A stretch of 64,000 nt of DNA from Teichococcus rhizosphaerae (GTDB lineage: Bacteria; Pseudomonadota; Alphaproteobacteria; Acetobacterales; Acetobacteraceae), in NCBI RefSeq assembly GCF_002631185.1, contig NZ_PDNU01000035.1, positions 1 through 64,000 on the forward strand. The letters run 5' to 3'. Shown here one piece after another: positions 48,571-56,004 of the stretch (positions are counted from its first letter, which is position 1; each line of letters opens with the position of its first letter). Under the pieces are notes generated by a model that did not search any database, was not told the origin of the DNA, and saw only the letters and a list, made by a program, of their open reading frames with translations. The translations under genes and the position numbers were made by a program.

Positions 48571-49889
48571 GCCAGGATCACCAGCCCCTGCTCGGCGCGG
48601 GTGATGACCGTGTAGAGCCAGCGGCGCCGGTCCAGCTCCGTCCGGCCAAGGCCGTCATCCCAGACCACCACATTCTCCCACTGCGAGCCCTGGCTCTTGT
48701 GGCCGGTGATGGCCCAGCCGAAACTCGCCTCGGTCAGCCCCTTCTTCAGCTTCCAGTCGCGGTCGTGCCGCTGCTTGTCGAAGGCCAGATGATCCTCGAA
48801 GTGGCCCTTGTAGATCCGCAGCCGGCCACGACTGCCGTCCGCCTGCGGCGGGCCGATGCGGTTGCCGTCCTCGTCGGTGACCACTGCCGAGAAGTAGTGG
48901 CTGGCCTCGTCGACGATGTCCGAGAGGGTCAGGAACATGCCGTTGATCAGGCCAAGGTCGTTCTGGTTCTTCAGGCAGATGATCTTCTCGTCCGGCCCGG
49001 TCGGCAGCCAGCCGCCCTCGAAGCCGGCGGCCCGGCGCATGGCGTTGTTCAGCTGCAGCCGGGTGGCGTTCATGCCGCAGATCACCTGGCCGCCGCGCAG
49101 CGCCTGCTCCGGCGTGACGTCCAGCTTGCGCATCTTCCAGACATGATCGTCGTACCGCCCGAAGCCGATCGGCTCGCCCTGCCGCGCCATGGTGGCGAGG
49201 CGGATGATGGCGCTCTCCGCTTCCTGGCGGTGGATCTCGGTCAGCATGATGTCGGGCGGATCCTTGGTGAAGGCGCCCTCGCCCTGGATCGGCGGCAGCT
49301 GACCGGGATCACCGAGCACCAGGATTGGCTTACCGAAGCTCATCAGGTCGCGCGCCATCTCCGCGCCGACCATCGAGACCTCATCCAGCACGATCAGCCT
49401 GGCGTGCGCCGCATCGCTCTTGGGGTTGAGCGCGAAGCGCGGTCGCTTCATGTCGGCCACAGCCTGTCGCATGGCCTCGATGGTCGCCTCGGCGGTGGTG
49501 CGCTCGAAGCCGGAGAGCCGGCGTGCCTCGGCGATGGCGGCCTCGATCTTCTTCTCGGCGGCTTCGACCTCTTCCTCGGTGGCCTCGATGACGCTGTAGA
49601 TCAGGCTGTGGATGGTCCGCGCCGGCGTGCCCTTGCGCCGCAGCACCAGGGCTGCCTTGCCGGTGAAGGTGGCAGTGACGACGCCAGGCACGCAGGCCTC
49701 TCCATCCTCGCTGCCGCGCTGATGCTCGAGGCCAAGCTCTTCGAGTGCGAAGCGCAGCACCGTGGACTTGCCCGTCCCGGCATAGCCGAACAGGCGGAAC
49801 ACCTGCTGCTGCTCGGTATCGTTCTGGTACCAGCGCTTGATCGCCGCGATGGCGCGGTGTTGGGTGTCGGAGGGCGTGATGTCGCTCAT
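48567..49889 (-). CDS. Dda/RecD-like superfamily 1 DNA helicase
   Basis: A 440-residue ATPase from the ATG at 49889. Motif I is FGYAGTGKSTVLRFAL, motif Ia TATFTGKAALVLRRKG, motif II LIVLDEVSMVGAE, motif III ILVLGDPGQLPPIQGEGAF and the C-terminal motif V/VI GWAITGHKSQGSQWENVVVWDD and LYTVITRAEQGLVILA. It has a charged coiled-coil insertion (EEEVEAAEKKIEAAIAEARRL). It unwinds DNA 5-prime to 3-prime in replication or recombination. It is coupled to both neighbours by ATGA overlaps. Confidence 0.93.
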   Translation of the reverse strand: MSDITPSDTQHRAIAAIKRWYQNDTEQQQVFRLFGYAGTGKSTVLRFALEELGLEHQRGSEDGEACVPGVVTATFTGKAALVLRRKGTPARTIHSLIYSVIEATEEEVEAAEKKIEAAIAEARRLSGFERTTAEATIEAMRQAVADMKRPRFALNPKSDAAHARLIVLDEVSMVGAEMARDLMSFGKPILVLGDPGQLPPIQGEGAFTKDPPDIMLTEIHRQEAESAIIRLATMARQGEPIGFGRYDDHVWKMRKLDVTPEQALRGGQVICGMNATRLQLNNAMRRAAGFEGGWLPTGPDEKIICLKNQNDLGLINGMFLTLSDIVDEASHYFSAVVTDEDGNRIGPPQADGSRGRLRIYKGHFEDHLAFDKQRHDRDWKLKKGLTEASFGWAITGHKSQGSQWENVVVWDDGLGRTELDRRRWLYTVITRAEQGLVILA

Positions 49890-50662
49890 GCAGCCTCTCC
49901 GAACTGGACCTGGTAGTCCTTCACCACGCCACCGCACGACGCGTCGCCGACCTGGCATTCGCGGACGAACACGCGCCGGCCGTCACCGAGTTGGCGCCAG
50001 TGGCCACGCCGGATGTGCCAGCGCGGAGAGGCGTGCGTGCCACCGCGACGAACAAGCGCGGCAGCGATCATCGCAGGCTGGATATCCGCGACCCGGTAGG
50101 TCCACCCCCGCACCCCCAGTTTGGCGAGCGGCGTCCGGCGGAGCCGGGAGACGGTGTGCTCGCCGAATGGAGTGTCGGCCGACAGCAGGCCAAGCGCGCG
50201 CCAGACGATGGAGGTGGCCGCCTCGAAGTAGGGAAGGTGATGGTCCGGCTCGCGGAACTCGGGATGGCCTGTGGCCTCGGCGACCCCATCTGGACGAAAG
50301 GAGGTGTGGACGAGCACGTCGGTCCACGCCTTGCGTGTGGCGTCGAACCGAAACAGGAAGCTCTGCACGCCGGCCTCGGTTGCGCGTGTGTAGGCCGCAA
50401 GGCAGCCACCGCGATGCAGCTGCTCGGCCACTTCGAAGATGACGTGGTCGTGGGGGAGCTTCAGTTGGCCTGCCAGATTTCTGACCGAGAGCCTTTCGAC
50501 GTCATCGCCATCGAAGCGGACCTGGTCGGGGAAGACGTAGATCGGCGCTGCAAGTGCGCCAGCGACATCGATCGGACACCAGAATCGGTGCGCATGCCGC
50601 GCGATGTGACGCTTGAGCGTGTAGGCGTGAGGAATGGCGCCGGGCGCCTTCGCAGAGGTCAC
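49886..50662 (-). CDS. Hypothetical phage protein (258 aa)
   Basis: The start is GTG 50662, which forms a GTGA overlap with the upstream nuclease stop; the longer frame is shadow. The product opens MTSAKAPGAIPHAYTLKRHIARHAHRFWCPIDV, and continues IYVFPDQVRFDGDDVERLSVRNLAGQLKLPHDHVIFEVAEQL, YFEAATSIVWRALGLLSADTP and a basic end WHIRRGHWRQLGDGRRVFVRECQVGD. The ending resembles proteins seen in alphaproteobacterial phage replication modules, but no family or activity is known. The charged C-terminus suggests nucleic-acid contact. Confidence 0.7.
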   Translation of the reverse strand: MTSAKAPGAIPHAYTLKRHIARHAHRFWCPIDVAGALAAPIYVFPDQVRFDGDDVERLSVRNLAGQLKLPHDHVIFEVAEQLHRGGCLAAYTRATEAGVQSFLFRFDATRKAWTDVLVHTSFRPDGVAEATGHPEFREPDHHLPYFEAATSIVWRALGLLSADTPFGEHTVSRLRRTPLAKLGVRGWTYRVADIQPAMIAAALVRRGGTHASPRWHIRRGHWRQLGDGRRVFVRECQVGDASCGGVVKDYQVQFGEAA

Positions 50663-51444
50663 GGCGAATTCTCCCAGCAGCGGATGGCGTAGGAACAGAA
50701 GCGGCAGAGGTGAAAGTCGGGGTGGACGGCGATACGCGGCGGCAGTTCGCCGGCCTCGGCCGCGCGCAGGATGTCGACGGCCCGATCCGAGAGGCGCTGC
50801 GCCTCGTCCGATTCGAAGGGCACCGCCTCGTGGTGCAGCGCCAGGGTGTCGCGGTTCAGCGCGGTGAAGAGCGCCACCTCGAGTTCGAGGTAGGCCATGT
50901 AGAGCTGCACCTGGGCGAAGTAGACCGGCTTCGAGAGGCGCACGCCTCGCTTGACCAGGTCGGCCCATGACTTCTGGCCAAGGGCCTTGTGCTCCCAGAG
51001 GGCCGGCCAGCGGAGGCCGACCTCCGGACCAGCGACGATCACCCCGTCGACATGGCCGCGCAGCCGGCCGCCCGCGGCGGTGAAGCCGAATTGCTCGCCA
51101 TCGGCGCCGCGGTCGCGCAGGTCGAAGCCGGCCTGGCGCAGCCAGCGGATGGTCAGCGCCTCGAACTGGTGGCCGGCATCGAACACGCGCAGGAAGCCGG
51201 CATCGAAGTCACGATCCGGGTCCTTCGGTGCGTGGGTGACCTCGTAGACCAGCTTCCGCGCGCAGGCCTCGCCGACGCGGCTGCCGCCGAGGTAGTCGCG
51301 CGGCCGCTGCCGGCGGTTGCGCGCCACCAGGGCGGCATCCACGAAGGCGTTCACCCGCGCCGTGGTGTCCGCGGTGGGCTGCGACTCCCGGCCGTAGACG
51401 AGGCCGGAGCCGTGGTTGAGGTCGAGCGGCACGGGCGTCCTCAA
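50659..51444 (-). CDS. PD-(D/E)XK nuclease, Cas4/RecB-like with Fe-S cysteines
   Basis: A 261-residue protein. The nuclease motifs are HVDGVIVAGPEVG (Asp) and PALWEHKALGQKSWADL (Glu-x-Lys), with QLYMAYLELEVALFTA as motif IV. One Cys near the N-terminal side (GEACARKLVYE) and three at the C-terminus (FHLCRFCSYAIRCWE) give the 1+3 spacing of an iron-sulphur cluster as in Cas4 and AddB. Such enzymes provide 5-prime to 3-prime resection for recombination. It lies beside the Sak4-like ATPase, so it is likely the exonuclease of the phage recombination system. Confidence 0.87.
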   Translation of the reverse strand: MRTPVPLDLNHGSGLVYGRESQPTADTTARVNAFVDAALVARNRRQRPRDYLGGSRVGEACARKLVYEVTHAPKDPDRDFDAGFLRVFDAGHQFEALTIRWLRQAGFDLRDRGADGEQFGFTAAGGRLRGHVDGVIVAGPEVGLRWPALWEHKALGQKSWADLVKRGVRLSKPVYFAQVQLYMAYLELEVALFTALNRDTLALHHEAVPFESDEAQRLSDRAVDILRAAEAGELPPRIAVHPDFHLCRFCSYAIRCWENSP

Positions 51445-51899
51445 AAGGGAATTGGGTCGTCGAAGGGGTCGCGGGCAGCCGCCTGCCGGCGCATCGAGGC
51501 CTGGAAGCCGTCGACGCAGGCCTCGATGACGCGGTCGATCTCGGCCGCGCTGCGGTCGTGGAAGGGCGCCATCAGCCCGAGCTCAACCAGCACCTCGGCG
51601 AGCGGACGGCGGGCGTCCTTGATCGCCTGGGCCTCCATCGGCGTCTTGTCGATCATACCGGCGCTCCGCTGCGCCAGCGCGCCGCCCGCCTCGCAGCAGG
51701 GCATCGAGCAGAAGCGGTGGCTCGGGAACTCACCCCAGCGGAGCTGATGCGTGTAGCCGAAGCCCTTCGCCGCGCGGCCGCACAGAGCGCAGACCAGGCG
51801 GCGGACCTGGTCCTCGGGCGAGCAGCCAGGGGGCGGCGGAGGCCGGGCCGCATCGGGGCGGGGCCGCGCCGTGCGCCCCGCCCAGCGTCGGCGTGCCAT
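51441..51899 (-). CDS. Zinc-finger phage protein, DUF6511-like
   Basis: A 152-residue protein. After a disordered Arg/Pro stretch comes RRLVCALCGRAAKGFGYTHQ and SHRFCSMPCCEAGGA, two Cys pairs that can bind one zinc ion. A helical part PMEAQAIKDARRPLAEVLVELGLMAPFHDRSAAEIDRVIEACVDGFQ follows, ending DPFDDPIPF. The C-terminal DDPIPF tail resembles the acidic tip of ssDNA-binding proteins that recruits partners. The family name is tentative. It overlaps the nuclease start by four bases. Confidence 0.65.
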   Translation of the reverse strand: MARRRWAGRTARPRPDAARPPPPPGCSPEDQVRRLVCALCGRAAKGFGYTHQLRWGEFPSHRFCSMPCCEAGGALAQRSAGMIDKTPMEAQAIKDARRPLAEVLVELGLMAPFHDRSAAEIDRVIEACVDGFQASMRRQAAARDPFDDPIPF

Positions 51900-51909
51900 G
51901 TCCGCCGCA

Positions 51910-52641
51910 TCAGCCGTTCAGCCAGGCCGGGCCGGTGGCCGCCGGCGCGGGGCCGGGCTGCGGGGCAGGCTGGGTGGGGGTGGCCGCCGCCGGGCGCTCC
52001 CAGGAGCGGGATGCCATAGGGGCGGACGCGGCAGGCGCCCAGGCCGGGGCCGCGGCCGCAGGCGGCGTGGCGGGACGAGCCGCCCGGGTGCTGGGCTGCG
52101 CCGGCACGGCCTCGCCCGCCATGATCTGGCGGTACTCCGGCTCGCCCGGCAGCACGACCCGGTCGAGCCGGTTGCTGTCGCCGTAACGGGAGTCGCTGGC
52201 CGGCTCGACCCGGACCTTGGCGGCGAAGGTGATGCCGGAGAGGTCGGCGAGGCCGCGCAGCACCCGCTTGCCCCGGGCCGCCTCCGACATGTCCTGCGGG
52301 TCGAGGCCGAGGGCGCTGTCGATCATCGCCCGGAAGGTCCCCTTCGAGATCTTCCAGCCGATCGAGACCCCGTGCTCGTCCACCTTGCCGCCGGCGACGG
52401 TGAACATCTGCCAGAACTTGCGGCGGATGTGCGGCCCGGCGGCGACGGTGAACTCGCAATCCAGCATGCGGACATCGCTGCCGGGGGTCTTCGCCGCCTT
52501 CAGCAGGCCACGGTCTACCTCGCCCTGCCCGTCCAGCCCACCGGGGCGGATGGTCATGGTGACCTTCACGAAGCTGCCGTCCGGGATCAGGTCGGAGCCG
52601 CGTGGCAGTTCGGCGTCGTTCATGTCGTACATCGGGTTCAC
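51910..52641 (-). CDS. Putative single-stranded DNA-binding protein partner of Sak4
   Basis: A 243-residue protein from the ATG at 52641, overlapping the Sak4-like gene stop as ATGA. The core has GSFVKVTMTIRPGGLDGQGEVDRGLLKAAKTPGSDVRMLDCEFTV, VAGGKVDEHGVSIGWKISKGTFRAMIDSALGL and LSGITFAAKVRVEPA, an OB-like beta pattern. A long Pro/Ala/Gln-rich disordered tail ends GPAWLNG. Phage proteins beside Sak4 with this layout bind ssDNA. The direct activity is inferred from pattern and context. Confidence 0.7.
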   Translation of the reverse strand: MNPMYDMNDAELPRGSDLIPDGSFVKVTMTIRPGGLDGQGEVDRGLLKAAKTPGSDVRMLDCEFTVAAGPHIRRKFWQMFTVAGGKVDEHGVSIGWKISKGTFRAMIDSALGLDPQDMSEAARGKRVLRGLADLSGITFAAKVRVEPASDSRYGDSNRLDRVVLPGEPEYRQIMAGEAVPAQPSTRAARPATPPAAAAPAWAPAASAPMASRSWERPAAATPTQPAPQPGPAPAATGPAWLNG

Positions 52642-53477
52642 CCCTGGCTGGTGCGGGTCGCGTTGATCTTGCGGAGGAGGGCGGCGAGGTCGGGCGGCTC
52701 GGTCTCGTCGAGACGGCCGGAGCGATCCTTGGCCGGCAGGCCGAAGGCGTTGCCGGCGCGGCAGACCAGGCGGCGTTCCGTGCCGCGCTCGGGATCGTGC
52801 CGCCAGCCGTCGCCCTCGCGCGCGAACAGCGACATCGACACCACCTGGTCGACGATGCCGGGCAGCTCCCGTGCGGCCTTGCCGCCTTCCATCTGCGGCT
52901 GCCAGGTGACCTTGCCGAAGTCGTCGGTGAAGCGCTCCAGGATGCCGACCATGATCACGGTCTTGCCCGGGGCGTGCTGCAGGTGCTTCAGCAGGCCGAT
53001 CACCTCGCGCGCCATCAGCCCGTAGGCGCCGCGGGTGTCCGGCTTGCCGGTCTTCTCGGAGAAGGCCTCTGGCCGGGTCTTGGCCCAGACCATGGCCTGG
53101 CGCGTCAGATCGGTGATGCTGTCGAGGAAGACGGTCGACTTCGCGGCGAGCAGCCGCACCAGGTCCGGGTGGGCCGAGGCGAGGTGCTGGTAGTGCGCCT
53201 CGGAGAAGACGCCGTTCGGGTCGGCCGCCGGGTTCACCCCGCCGATCAGGCAGGCAATGTCGATCGCGTCGTCGAAGCAGCGCACCGGGATGCTGTCGCC
53301 GCGCCAGTCCTGCACCGACTTGAGGCCGGCCTCGAGATCGATGCAGATGGCCTCCTCCGCCGGGAGGGTGACCAGCTGCGTGGTCTTGCCGACGCCGGTC
53401 GGGCCGAACAGCGCCACCGTGGTCTTGTTGGCCGCGCGCGAGAGCCGCTCGTCGGCGGAGACGATGCGCAGCGCCAT
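52638..53477 (-). CDS. Sak4-like AAA/RecA-fold recombination ATPase
   Basis: A 279-residue protein. Walker A is ALFGPTGVGKTTQLVTLP, followed by AICIDLEAGLKSVQDW; Walker B is STVFLDSITDLTRQAM. GKTVIMVGILERFTDDFGKVTWQPQMEGG and LPGIVDQVVSMSLFARE complete the RecA-like core. Sak4 proteins anneal single strands in phage recombination together with an SSB. Next to an SSB-like gene and an exonuclease gene, it forms the recombination module. It overlaps the next gene at its end by four bases. Confidence 0.87.
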   Translation of the reverse strand: MALRIVSADERLSRAANKTTVALFGPTGVGKTTQLVTLPAEEAICIDLEAGLKSVQDWRGDSIPVRCFDDAIDIACLIGGVNPAADPNGVFSEAHYQHLASAHPDLVRLLAAKSTVFLDSITDLTRQAMVWAKTRPEAFSEKTGKPDTRGAYGLMAREVIGLLKHLQHAPGKTVIMVGILERFTDDFGKVTWQPQMEGGKAARELPGIVDQVVSMSLFAREGDGWRHDPERGTERRLVCRAGNAFGLPAKDRSGRLDETEPPDLAALLRKINATRTSQG

Positions 53478-53968
53478 CAGCCGGCCTCTCCGTTCAGGGT
53501 GAGGCGGAAGGTCTGCCGGCCGGTCCGGACGGTGCGGGCCGGCTCGAAGGCCTGGCGGATGCGCTCCGGCCAGGCGGTGTAGGCCCGCTCCGGGACCTTG
53601 AAGCTGATCTCCAGGTACTCGGCTGGGTCCTCGCCGCCGGCGCGGATCTGTTCAACCAGCGTGGCGAGCCGGTGCTGGTCCCACTCCACCCGCTTCGGCA
53701 GGTCGGCGACAACCGTGACCGGCCCGTCCTCGAAGCGCACCGTGCCGGTGTCCTTGCCCGCCGCGGCACGGGCGCCGATCGCGCGCTGCTCGTAGCGCAG
53801 CGCGATTGCGGCCTCGATCCAGTCCAGCAGGCGTCTCGCGCCGTCGAGCGCCTCGCGGGCGTCCGCCTGCAGCATCGCCAGGTGCTCGGCCGGGAGCCCG
53901 ATGACATCGCCGACCGGCATGTGACGCACGGTGTCGAGCGTCGGACGGTTGGTGCGAGCCACCTCCAT
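53477..53968 (-). CDS. Hypothetical phage protein (163 aa)
   Basis: The product starts MEVARTNRPTLDTVRHMPVGDVIGLPAEHLAMLQADAREAL. A helical first half (GARRLLDWIEAAIALRYEQRA) is followed by DTGTVRFEDGPVTVVADLPKRVEWDQHRLATLVEQIRAGGEDPAEYLEISFKV and TFRLTLNGEAG. Proteins with VEWDQ and ISFKVPE motifs are common in alphaproteobacterial prophages beside recombination genes, often annotated only as hypothetical. Its stop and the Sak4 start share one base (TGATG). Confidence 0.7.
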   Translation of the reverse strand: MEVARTNRPTLDTVRHMPVGDVIGLPAEHLAMLQADAREALDGARRLLDWIEAAIALRYEQRAIGARAAAGKDTGTVRFEDGPVTVVADLPKRVEWDQHRLATLVEQIRAGGEDPAEYLEISFKVPERAYTAWPERIRQAFEPARTVRTGRQTFRLTLNGEAG

Positions 53969-54309
53969 CACGCAGCCTCCGCGACGAGGAGCGGCAGGAA
54001 CGACGGAGCGAGGCGGCGCGGGCGGCGGCGGGCGACGATGAGGTAGGAGTAGTCCTCCTCGCCGTGCCGCCGCTGCACGAGGTGCGCGAGGCCGGCCTCG
54101 GCCAGCGCCCAGGCGCGGTGCGCCAGCCGCAGCAGGGCGAGCCGCTCCGCGTCGGGCAGCAGCTGCGTCAGCGGCGAGGTCTCGCGGGCGAGGAAGCCGC
54201 GGTGGTAGGCGAGGCGCTCGCCGGGCGCGGCGGCGCCGAGCCAGGCGCAGAGCGCCGCCTCGCTGAGCGGCGCCGCGCCGGTCGGGGTGTCGGGGATGCG
54301 GGTGTCCAT
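53968..54309 (-). CDS. Hypothetical phage protein (113 aa)
   Basis: The ATG at 54309 is preferred because GGAG lies upstream and it avoids an Arg-rich extension; 54318 is an alternative. The product contains PLSEAALCAWLGAAAPGERLAYHRGFLARE, a motif frequent in phage proteins of Acetobacteraceae and Rhodospirillales, and AHRAWALAEAGLAHLVQRRHGEEDYSYLIVARR. It is helical with no recognised function. It shares one base with the next start. Confidence 0.65.
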   Translation of the reverse strand: MDTRIPDTPTGAAPLSEAALCAWLGAAAPGERLAYHRGFLARETSPLTQLLPDAERLALLRLAHRAWALAEAGLAHLVQRRHGEEDYSYLIVARRRPRRLAPSFLPLLVAEAA

Positions 54310-54342
54310 AACCGGCATTACTCCGCGACCTCGCAATCCGTA

Positions 54343-54918
54343 TCAGGCGGCCGAGGGGATGCCGGCGGCGAGCAGGCGCAGGCGCAGCTCGCGGAGGCGG
54401 CGGTAGATCCGCGCGCGCGGCATGGTCCGCCGCTCGCCGAGCGCGTGCGGCGTGTGCTCGCAGAGCGCGGCGCAGAGCGGGTGGTCCGCGGGGTCGATGG
54501 CGGCCGGCGCCGCGCGCTCCAGGTCGAGGCGGCGCTCCAGCGCGGCGACGGCGTCGGTCGGCTGGCCGCACCACGCGGCGTAGCCGTCCGCCTCGCCGAG
54601 GGTGTCGCCGAGCGTCAGGCCGTCGCCGCCGGGGAGCGCGTCGTCGAGGGAGAGCGGGTGGCGGCCGGCGCGCTCGCGCTGCACGCGGCGGGCGATCCGC
54701 GTCGCCGCGTGGCGGAAGCAGATCCTAGCAAACGCCTCGAGCGCTCCCTTGGCCGGATCGAAGGCCGGCAGGCGGGCCAGGAAGTCGGTCAGCAGGTCCT
54801 GGCGCAGGTCCTCGCGCTCCTGGGCGGGGAGGCCCAGGCCGCGGCAGAGGCGCCGCGCCTCCTGCTCCGCGAGGCGGTAAATGGGGGCGAGGTCGGGGAA
54901 GCAGGGCGAGCGAGCCAT
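54343..54918 (-). CDS. Sigma-70-family-like factor heading the early operon
   Basis: About 191 residues from the ATG at 54918. The N-terminal half fits sigma region 2: IYRLAEQEARRLCRGLGLPAQEREDLRQDLLTDFLARLPAFDP and FARICFRHAATRIARRVQRE. A linker with LSLDDALPGGDGLTLGDTLGE follows; the end HALGERRTMPRARIYRRLRELRLRLLAAG looks like region 4 HTH. It is like the ECF-type sigma factors carried in some alphaproteobacterial prophages. It starts the leftward replication-recombination operon, so it may direct phage transcription. The start is uncertain because no good Shine-Dalgarno precedes it. Confidence 0.72.
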   Translation of the reverse strand: MARSPCFPDLAPIYRLAEQEARRLCRGLGLPAQEREDLRQDLLTDFLARLPAFDPAKGALEAFARICFRHAATRIARRVQRERAGRHPLSLDDALPGGDGLTLGDTLGEADGYAAWCGQPTDAVAALERRLDLERAAPAAIDPADHPLCAALCEHTPHALGERRTMPRARIYRRLRELRLRLLAAGIPSAA

Positions 54919-55011
54919 CGGCAGGTCGGTCCATCGGGTTGCAATGGAGCCAACCTGCCGACCCTCGCGGCACACGGGTGTGGGCGCGGCGTGTGCTCGG
55001 CGTGTGTTCGG
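54919..55011. promoter_or_regulatory. Operator-like repeats upstream of sigma-like gene
   Basis: A perfect 8-base inverted repeat, CGGCAGGT (54919-54926) and ACCTGCCG (54953-54960), abuts the start codon of the sigma-like gene. Beyond it are CACAC-GG-GTGTG (54971-54982) and two direct copies of GGCGTGTGYTCGG (54988 and 54999, 11-base period). This is the most likely place for control of the leftward lytic operon. Confidence 0.5.
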
Positions 55012-55023
55012 AGCGCGAGCCGG

Positions 55024-56004
55024 CTACGCCTCGATGAGCAGGATATCCTCTGCCCCGAGGGCAAGGGCGTAGCCCCGTCCACCAGGGGCCAGAATGAGCG
55101 GTTCGGGGAAGCGCGCCCGTGCCAGGAGATCCTTGAGGCTGTTCTGCAGGTCCCGCTTGAGGCTCCGGACCGTCGCGTCGGTCGCCGTGGTGCCCCTGTA
55201 CATCGCGTCGAGGATGTCGCGTGGCGGGACAGGCAGCCTCCCACGCCGGGCCCGTTCGCAGAGGAGCCACAGCAGCTCGAACTCCCGCGGCGGGAGCTTC
55301 GCCGAATGGCCGTCGAGCGTCACGGCACCCGTCGCCTTCGAGAGCACCAACCGAGACTCGCTCTTCGGCATAATGAGCAGCGCATCGAGGTTCACCAGGA
55401 CCGGCTGTCGTGGTTGGCTCGGGAGGAACGCCTCGGCTGGCGGCATGACATCGACGCCGCGTTCCTCCAACCGGGCCCGTTCCGTGGGGGGCATGGCGGG
55501 CGCGACCAGGCTGATGCGCTGACCTCGAGCGAGCACGCGAATCTGCTCAAGAACTCCTGGCCGGCGGACCACCTCGACCGTCATCGCCAGCAGGAGAAGG
55601 CGGCCGCCCGGCAGGGCCCCGATGCAGAACAGGCCAGGCTGGAGTTGTTCCGCAGAACCTTGGACGCCCGCAGCACTGGCGATCTGGTCGGCCAGGCGAG
55701 CGGCCGAGATGCGGTAGATCTGCAGATCTTCGGGGTCGAGATGCTCGTCGCCGGCACAGGAGACGGGACAGGCGGCATAGGGTTCGCCATCCTTCCAGCG
55801 AATCCGCCGTTCCTCGGCGCCGCAATCGCAGTCAGGGCACGGATCCCAGACGTCCAGCTTGCGGTCGTGCACGACGATGCCGAGTTCGAGCAGCCGCTCG
55901 AAGGCCCGCGCACCTTCCGGCGACAGCTCGGGGACACCCAGCAGATACGCCGGCTCGCCCGCCTCACTCCGCTGCAAGAGCAGGACGGGAAGGCTCTCGT
56001 TCAT
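55024..56004 (-). CDS. Winged-helix (OmpR-type) DNA-binding protein with Cys-rich N-terminus
   Basis: A 326-residue protein of unknown family. The N-terminal part has hydrophobic and helical stretches followed by Cys-rich VWDPCPDCDCGAEERRIRW and YAACPVSCAGDEH (five or six Cys, likely a zinc site) near residues 52-85. The middle resembles a small alpha/beta domain (GQRISLVAPAMPPTERARLEERGVDVMP). The C-terminal 110 residues are a winged helix of OmpR/PhoB type: LPPREFELLWLLCERARRG, RGTTATDATVRSLKRDLQNSL and LILAPGGRGYALAL. It overlaps the gene before it by 41 bases. Candidate regulator of lysogeny or of a defence system. Confidence 0.68.
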   Translation of the reverse strand: MNESLPVLLLQRSEAGEPAYLLGVPELSPEGARAFERLLELGIVVHDRKLDVWDPCPDCDCGAEERRIRWKDGEPYAACPVSCAGDEHLDPEDLQIYRISAARLADQIASAAGVQGSAEQLQPGLFCIGALPGGRLLLLAMTVEVVRRPGVLEQIRVLARGQRISLVAPAMPPTERARLEERGVDVMPPAEAFLPSQPRQPVLVNLDALLIMPKSESRLVLSKATGAVTLDGHSAKLPPREFELLWLLCERARRGRLPVPPRDILDAMYRGTTATDATVRSLKRDLQNSLKDLLARARFPEPLILAPGGRGYALALGAEDILLIEA

